From: Moesziomyces globuligerus
Taxonomy: Eukaryota; Basidiomycota; Ustilaginomycetes; Ustilaginales; Ustilaginaceae
DNA length: 64,000 bases
Assembly: GCA_030849465.1 (NCBI GenBank)
Contig: JARVLF010000010.1
Coordinates: 558,001 to 622,000, forward strand
Reading direction: 5' to 3'
Shown: positions 60,278-64,000 of the stretch, one piece after another
Layout of the letters: the number at the start of each line of letters is the position of its first letter
How positions within the stretch are numbered: the first letter of the stretch is position 1
The notes under the pieces: generated by a model
What the model saw: the letters and a program-made list of their open reading frames with translations, nothing else
Databases searched by the model: none
Told to the model about the DNA's origin: nothing
Made by a program: the position numbers and the translations under genes

Positions 60278-62296
60278 ATGTCTTCTGCCGACCAAGAGAC
60301 ACGTCCGCTCCTCGCCGATGAACGCGCTCGCCGACACCAGGATGCGTCGCCTGGGCCCTCAAATGCGCCCAAGTCGCACCTTCCCTTCGCCCGCGCAGCT
60401 CGTCATCTCAAGCATCATTGGCCGATCCTTCGTCTCCTTGCCGTCGCTCTGCTGTGGGGGATGGGCAACTACGGCGCCGCTCCCTCCTACCTCGACGGTC
60501 TGCGCGCTTACACGTGCGCATATCACTATGCCATTCACCCCGAACTCCTCCCCACTCGTCCGCATCCTCCGCTCCCACGCGACCGCGATCGCCCATGCGC
60601 CGTAGCAGGCGTAGAGAGCAGAGTGGGTATCATCGTCGCCGCTGCCACCATGCTCAGCTTCGTCGTTTCTAGCATCAGCATGCTCTTCTACGGCCCCCGC
60701 CTCTCTCGCTGGGGTCGGAAGCCCATGCTAATCATCGCGCTCACCTCCAACATCATCAACTACCTCCCCTTCGCGCTCCTTCCGCTCGGTTATCCTTTCG
60801 GTGACATCCCCTCCCAGCTCAGCGTCAGCCCGGCGGCTGCCATGCTCGTCCTCCTCTTCTGCAGCTTTCTCACCGGCCTCACTGGCTTTGCTGGCCTCTT
60901 CCTCTGCGTCATGCGCGTCATGATCGTCGACGTCGCCCCTCCAACGCGTCGCACCGTATACCTCAACTGGCTCATCAGCGCAACTCTCTGCGGCGCATTC
61001 TTTGGTCCACTACTCGCGGCCTGGGCGCTCGAGACCTCCGTCAAAGCACGCACACGTCTGGTTCTCCTGCACTTCTTCGATGCTCCTTCCGTCCGGTCGG
61101 AGCTCCCCTCGGACCCAATGACGCCTCCGCCCATCCCCGGTGCTCCTCAGTCGCCTTCCAAACACGGAAATCCTGCTGCCCTTGTCGCCTGCTGCTGGAT
61201 TTTCCTCCTCGCTATGACTTGGACCGTGCTCATCGTACCCGAGACTCGTCCCACCACAGCTGAGGCGAGTGCAGCCCAACCCGCATCACCGCCGTCAGCT
61301 CACAGTGGCTCTGGCATGCCCAGCGTCGACTCCAGTATCGCCCCGGCGGATGCTGTCCTGTCTCCGGCCCGTATTCGCGCCCGCAAGGCCCTCGGTCCGC
61401 TCTCCATTTACCTTCCCCAGGTGACTCGCGACGGCCGCAAAGACTACCGCCTCACCTGGCTCGCCCTCGCCGGCATGCTCGCTAACATTGGCACCAACGC
61501 GCTCCAGTATGTAGCCATCTTTGCAGGCTACAAGTTCGACTTCACTCCGGACGCCATCGGTCTGCTACTTGGCCTCATCGGTGCCACACGCGCCGTGTGG
61601 CTGATCGTGGCCATACCGCTGTTAGTGCTTTTCCTCGAGCGCACGCTGCGCAAGCCCCGTCGAATCGCATCTCTGTCGCCCCAAGAGCTCGAGGCACTGG
61701 CAAAGGCTGGCCTCAAGGATCCGGACCTCACCCAGCCGCAGGGTCGGCTGGCCGAAGAGCTACAGGACAGTGGACTGGCGCAGCCGGCGCCGCTGGTTCC
61801 ACAAGAGTCTAGGGCCGAGAACCTGGGCGATGCGTCCAGCGAGACCATCCGCGAGGTGGTCCTTTGGCGTACTGCGATTGATGTGATGATTGCCAAGATC
61901 TCGTACTTTGCCGACATTGTGGGCTACCTCGTCGTCTTTGTCTCGGCGAGCTTCTCCAATGCCGCCGTGATGATCTTCGGCACGCTCTTTCTCTCGTTTG
62001 GCGCTGGCGCAGGTCCCGCCGTCGCTTCCGCAGCCATCGCCATCATCCAGGATATGAAGCGAGCCGGCCACCCTTCCTTGCACGCGAGCTTGCATCCATC
62101 TCCCACAGACGATTGGCTTGCCGCTCTTTCCATCTCGGACAACATCGTCAACGGCGTCAGTCCCATCCTCATCAGCATCGTCTACAGCCTCACCATCGAG
62201 ACCGCCCTGCCTTCCACATGTTTCCTCATCCCCACCATCGGTTACGTTCTGTCCTTCGCCTTTCTCGCACTGGTCAAGTCCCCATCCATCCCGTAG
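60278..62296 (+). CDS. MFS-type multispanning transporter, 672 aa
   Basis: A membrane transporter with about 12 hydrophobic segments. The cytosolic start (MSSADQETRPLLADERARR) has the dileucine-like RPLL often seen on vacuolar or endosomal carriers. Span 1 is RLLAVALLWGMGNYG. An outer loop with two Cys (YTC and PCAVAGVES) precedes span 2. The MFS loop motif appears as GPRLSRWGRKPMLIIAL after span 2, and FAGLFLCVMRVMIVDVAPP follows later. A long hydrophilic central loop (Pro/Ser/Ala-rich) separates the halves. The layout recalls the PCFT/tetracycline-type group of MFS proteins. The substrate is unknown. The start at 60278 is preferred over an in-frame codon at 60173. One exon. Confidence 0.85.
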   Translation: MSSADQETRPLLADERARRHQDASPGPSNAPKSHLPFARAARHLKHHWPILRLLAVALLWGMGNYGAAPSYLDGLRAYTCAYHYAIHPELLPTRPHPPLPRDRDRPCAVAGVESRVGIIVAAATMLSFVVSSISMLFYGPRLSRWGRKPMLIIALTSNIINYLPFALLPLGYPFGDIPSQLSVSPAAAMLVLLFCSFLTGLTGFAGLFLCVMRVMIVDVAPPTRRTVYLNWLISATLCGAFFGPLLAAWALETSVKARTRLVLLHFFDAPSVRSELPSDPMTPPPIPGAPQSPSKHGNPAALVACCWIFLLAMTWTVLIVPETRPTTAEASAAQPASPPSAHSGSGMPSVDSSIAPADAVLSPARIRARKALGPLSIYLPQVTRDGRKDYRLTWLALAGMLANIGTNALQYVAIFAGYKFDFTPDAIGLLLGLIGATRAVWLIVAIPLLVLFLERTLRKPRRIASLSPQELEALAKAGLKDPDLTQPQGRLAEELQDSGLAQPAPLVPQESRAENLGDASSETIREVVLWRTAIDVMIAKISYFADIVGYLVVFVSASFSNAAVMIFGTLFLSFGAGAGPAVASAAIAIIQDMKRAGHPSLHASLHPSPTDDWLAALSISDNIVNGVSPILISIVYSLTIETALPSTCFLIPTIGYVLSFAFLALVKSPSIP

Positions 62297-62889
62297 ACTC
62301 GCACGAGCAACTTTGTTAACTTCCCCTTGATGCAGCGCGCGTTTCCTACGCTGAGATACTAGGTTTAGAGACAAAGCGAAACACAAACGACGGCACGCAG
62401 GTAGAATGGTTGTTCGCAGATCTTTGTTTTGCATTTGCACTTGCAAGATATGAAGAGATAGAGATAAAAGGGGGGGGGAGGGAGATGCTAAGTGATTGAA
62501 AAGGGTTGCCAAACCCATTTGCGAGTAGATACCAAGGGGGGGTACCGAGGGGGGGCGAGTGACCCCGACGAAGCCCGGAGTGGATTAGTGGATGCGCGCT
62601 ATGATCCTATGCTAGTGAGAGAGATGTAGTGACGGTGACCAAAGACATAAATGCTACGACAGATAGACAGAGAGAGACAAGGAGAGTGAGAGGGGGGAAG
62701 GAGAGTGCTGCTGTTTGAGTCCGGTGATCTTTTCGGTTGTCCAGCCTGCACCTCGCCTCTTGCTTGATGGACATGCAGCCCGCCGCATGTGCCAAACAAG
62801 TCGAGAGGGATGGTTCAGGGATGTGACTCAACCCGGATCCCGTGGAAAGAAGGACAGAGGGAAGGAAAGGGAGTAAGGACATTAGATCC
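62297..62889. other. Convergent intergenic region with G-runs
   Basis: 593 bp between the transporter and cyclin stop codons. It contains G9 near 62471 and two runs of seven or eight G separated by TACCGA near 62536-62556. No gene could be supported. Confidence 0.55.
62471..62557 (+). repeat. Cluster of G-runs (possible G-quadruplex)
   Basis: A run of nine G with further GGG, then two runs of seven or eight G within about 90 bp on the plus strand. On that strand it would lie in the 3' region of the transporter transcript. Confidence 0.6.
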
Positions 62890-64000
62890 TTAGTAGGCTG
62901 CCGAGGACTGGTGTCCGCCGAGCATCCTGGAGAGCAGGTTGGAGCTGCTTCGCACGCTACGCATCGAATGCGAGACGGGGATGTGAGCCTGACTCGGCTG
63001 CTGCATGTTGATGTGCGAAGAGGTGCTCTTCTTGAGGCTCGAAGGCACTGCCTGAGAGAGGTAGCGGTGCATGACCGAGCCAGGCTTGTGAGCCTCGAGC
63101 TCCTCGCTCTGCACCACCATGACCGGGTGCGAGCGGCTGGATGGAAGCCCCGACACCGAGTGCTGCTGCATGCGTGCATCCAGGCCCTCGTGCTCGAGAT
63201 AATCGTCCTCGTAGTCGTCGTAGTCTTCTGCCGACGAGGAGGACGAGCCGTTGTCGTCGGTCAACTCGGCTTCCGACGAGGTCGAGCTGGAGTTGGACTC
63301 GGCCGAGTCCTGTCGGCTCATGAGCGACGATGCCTGTTGGCCGTACACCTCCTTGGGGGAGGCGTCCAGCGAGTCGGGCGAGTCGTAGGCCGCCGAACGG
63401 CGGTGCTGTTCGTACCGGGTCGTCTCGCTCTTCTGGTTCCAGCAAGGTACCTCGGATGCGGGCAGGTTACGAAGGTGGACGCGGCGCTCGCTGGCGCGGA
63501 CGTAGCGTTCACGCTCGCGGCCGCACTCGAGACCACGGAGGTGCATCTCGCGACGACCGGCTTCGGAGCGGGTCTCGACACGTCGGAAGAAGGGCGCGAA
63601 GTGTACCATGAGCTCCTCCTCCTCGATACGAAGGTCGTAGTCGAGAAGGTAGAGGAGCTGCTTCTCCATGAGGTTGACCTCGGCCTGAGAGAAGAGAGCG
63701 GCGTACTTGTTCCAGTGCTTGTTCTTGGGCGAGGAGTCGTTGAGGTACTTGGCGGCAACGATGAGCGTGGCGAGGAAGACGCGGTGGCGCGTGCAGTGCA
63801 TACCCTTGGCGACGCGAGGAAGCCTCGACCTCAAGCGGTCGAGGTAGACCAGCGTGCAAAGCAGCGTGGGCACCTGGACGTTGGACCTTTCAACGAGGAG
63901 AGCAATGAAGGTTTCCAAGCTGGGAAGTCCGTTGATCTCGAGCTTGCCCGCGGGGTCGGCCTCGGCGGAGGCGATGGAGCGAGTAGGCGTGGCGGGCGGG
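62890..64000 (-). CDS. Pho85-type (Pcl1/Pcl2-like) cyclin, C-terminal 370 aa, 5' end outside the window
   Basis: A regulatory subunit for a Pho85/Cdk5-like kinase, acting in the G1 phase and polarity. The cyclin box is clear: [92 protein letters not shown] and [13 protein letters not shown]. After the box comes an acidic Ser/Asp/Glu/Tyr-rich stretch ([20 protein letters not shown]) and a Ser-rich tail. The frame is open to the window end with [20 protein letters not shown] before the box, so the gene continues beyond base 64000. A relationship to the smut polarity cyclin Pcl12 is possible, but this cannot be settled on sequence alone. Confidence 0.92.
   Translation of the reverse strand, partial: PPATPTRSIASAEADPAGKLEINGLPSLETFIALLVERSNVQVPTLLCTLVYLDRLRSRLPRVAKGMHCTRHRVFLATLIVAAKYLNDSSPKNKHWNKYAALFSQAEVNLMEKQLLYLLDYDLRIEEEELMVHFAPFFRRVETRSEAGRREMHLRGLECGRERERYVRASERRVHLRNLPASEVPCWNQKSETTRYEQHRRSAAYDSPDSLDASPKEVYGQQASSLMSRQDSAESNSSSTSSEAELTDDNGSSSSSAEDYDDYEDDYLEHEGLDARMQQHSVSGLPSSRSHPVMVVQSEELEAHKPGSVMHRYLSQAVPSSLKKSTSSHINMQQPSQAHIPVSHSMRSVRSSSNLLSRMLGGHQSSAAY

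Overview
This window looks like nuclear chromosomal DNA from a GC-rich basidiomycete, most likely a smut-type fungus (Ustilaginales: the Ustilago, Sporisorium, Pseudozyma and Moesziomyces group). I infer this from fungal-only families (WOPR regulator, Zds1, fungal chitin deacetylase, Pho85-type cyclin, Vps55, Dal5-type permease), long mostly intronless reading frames rich in Ser, Pro, Gln and Ala, the few short introns with GTAAG donors, CT-rich leaders before start codons, and a cytochrome c close to the Ustilago type. No species can be named from the sequence alone. About 20 protein genes are supported. Both end genes run off the window. Start codons were set to the best ATG, and spliced genes were reassembled by eye from splice sites and conserved protein continuity.

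Layout. 1-17 kb (all +): a WOPR (Gti1/Pac2) transcription factor, a 3.5 kb gene-free stretch, an unrecognised Ser-rich protein, a Zds1-type polarity/PP2A regulator, a 60-residue metallothionein with a clear TATA box, 2.3 kb of apparent non-coding DNA, and a GPI-type chitin deacetylase. 17-33 kb: a SAP-domain protein diverges from an aconitase fused to what looks like mitoribosomal protein mL40. Next come the splicing factor Cwf19 (-), a SmgGDS-like armadillo protein (-), and SRP54 (+). 33-43 kb: the CCR4-NOT ubiquitin ligase Not4 (-), endosomal Vps55 (+), an NSRP1-like splicing regulator (-), and an M13 zinc metalloprotease (+).

43-46 kb is the odd patch. It holds a 639-residue protein built from tandem HNH/AP2-like modules of the kind seen in phage and selfish homing endonucleases. 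The gene is followed by a 19-A run and a degenerate telomere-like (CCCTAA) array, inside otherwise ordinary housekeeping DNA. Next to it is cytochrome c, whose second intron appears to begin with GA instead of GT. 47-64 kb: a MARVEL-domain membrane protein (-), the Sin3 corepressor (+), ribosomal protein eS21 (-) with two unusually long introns, two MFS transporters (+), and the 3' part of a Pcl-type cyclin (-).

The genes are mainly housekeeping: mitochondrial metabolism and translation, splicing, protein targeting, chromatin, cell wall and polarity. They do not form one pathway. The strongest candidates for something undescribed are the aconitase-mL40 fusion with an internal presequence-like segment, the HNH/AP2 gene beside telomere-like DNA, and the GA-AG intron at the heme-ligand codon of cytochrome c.
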